Source: JBBPYA01 sp038200385
GTDB lineage: Bacteria > Actinomycetota > Actinomycetes > Mycobacteriales > Geodermatophilaceae
Assembly (NCBI GenBank): GCA_038200385.1
Contig: JBBPYA010000007.1
Span: 1 to 5,494, forward strand
Direction of reading: 5' to 3'
DNA: 5,494 nt
Shown in pieces: positions 5,038-5,494 of the stretch (position 1 is its first letter; the number at the start of each line of letters is the position of its first letter). The notes beneath the pieces are model-generated. The model ran no database searches, was not told the origin of the DNA, and saw only the letters and a list, made by a program, of their open reading frames with translations. A program made the translations under genes and the position numbers.

Positions 5038-5494
5038 ATGGCGGTCCACATCGGAACGTCGGGGTGGAGCTACCCGCACTGGAACGGAGTCCTGTACCCG
5101 CCCGGTACGCCGGCCGGGCGTCGCTTGGAGCGCTACGTCACCCGGTTGGACACCGTGGAGCTGAACGGCAGTTTCTACCGGTGGCCGCGCCCGGCCGCGT
5201 TCGCCTCCTGGCGGGACCGGCTGCCGGCAGGGTTCGTGATGTCGGTCAAGGCTCCGCGGGGGCTGACGCACGCCCGGCGGTTGCGCGAACCCGAGCAGTG
5301 GGTGGATCGGATCGCCGCCGGGTGGCACGAGCTCGGCGACCGGCGGGGGATCCTGCTCGTCCAGCTGGCGCCGGACCACCAGCGCGACGACGCCAGGCTG
5401 GCCTACTTCCTGTCCCGGCTCCCGGCCTGGATACCGGTGGCCGTGGAACTGCGTCATCCGAGCTGGCAGGACGAGGCGGTGTTCGCCCTGCTCG
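5038..5494 (+). CDS. DUF72 (YecE-like) protein, N-terminal part, cut by the window edge
   Basis: The frame stays open from ATG 5038 to the window end, giving 152 residues of a family usually about 240-290 long. The DUF72/YecE family adopts a TIM-barrel-like fold; its reaction is unknown. Family marks visible in order are IGTSGWSYPHW (5-15), the VELNGSFYR strand (40-48, Glu41), FVMSVKAPRGLTH (66-78, Lys71), LLVQLAP (106-112) and VAVELRHPSW (134-143, Glu137). These cover roughly the first half of the barrel. AGGA at 5027-5030, 7 bases upstream, supports this start. The gene follows the response regulator by 36 bp on the same strand and could be co-transcribed with it, but nothing in the sequence ties its function to the signalling pair. 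No signal peptide is present, so it is probably cytosolic. No frameshift or odd composition was seen. Confidence 0.9.
   Translation, partial: MAVHIGTSGWSYPHWNGVLYPPGTPAGRRLERYVTRLDTVELNGSFYRWPRPAAFASWRDRLPAGFVMSVKAPRGLTHARRLREPEQWVDRIAAGWHELGDRRGILLVQLAPDHQRDDARLAYFLSRLPAWIPVAVELRHPSWQDEAVFALL

Noticed and set aside
4003..5457. 484-codon open frame on the minus strand across kinase, regulator and DUF72
   Set aside because: It is antisense to three recognisable coding regions and has no family motif. Its length reflects the scarcity of stop codons at this G+C content.

Overview
The window is strongly G+C-rich, uses almost only G/C-ending codons, and has GTG/TTG as well as ATG starts. Together with gene content (actinobacterial-type GuaA, PspC-domain membrane proteins, a HisKA_3 kinase with a NarL/FixJ regulator) this points to a high-GC actinobacterium. 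I cannot fix the genus from the sequence.

Layout. Bases 1-170 are the left edge. They hold no complete gene, but the guaA reading frame stays open to the window end and looks coding by codon bias. guaA (171-1733, +) is a complete GMP synthase. It converges, across a 21-bp spacer with a small GC hairpin, on a two-gene minus-strand unit: pspC/LiaF-like (3039-1933) followed by a 61-residue two-helix membrane protein (1940-1755), whose TTG start overlaps the pspC stop. An 85-bp divergent intergenic region (3040-3124) carries an 18-bp tandem repeat (CCCTGAT-TGCA-CCCTGAT) and a probable promoter for the plus-strand kinase. The plus strand then has a PspC-fused sensor histidine kinase (3125-4342), a LuxR-type response regulator overlapping it by ATGA (4339-5001), and the first half of a DUF72/YecE-family protein (5038 to the right edge).

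How the genes fit together. The four central genes form a coherent envelope-stress signalling module resembling LiaFSR combined with PspC. It has a polytopic PspC protein with a LiaF/toastrack-like beta-rich C-terminus, a small LiaI-like membrane protein, a kinase that carries its own PspC domain, and a cognate regulator. The tandem repeat lies between the two divergent arms, where it could overlap the -35 region of both, so it is the best candidate for the regulator's own operator. guaA (guanine nucleotide synthesis) and the DUF72 gene are probably neighbours rather than parts of the signalling system.

The component families are known. What seems worth a second look is the two facing PspC proteins, the shared operator candidate, the tiny coupled membrane protein, and the stop-free coding-like frame upstream of guaA. 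No tRNA, rRNA, CRISPR array, insertion sequence or riboswitch was recognised, and no gene-free stretch exceeds 300 bases.
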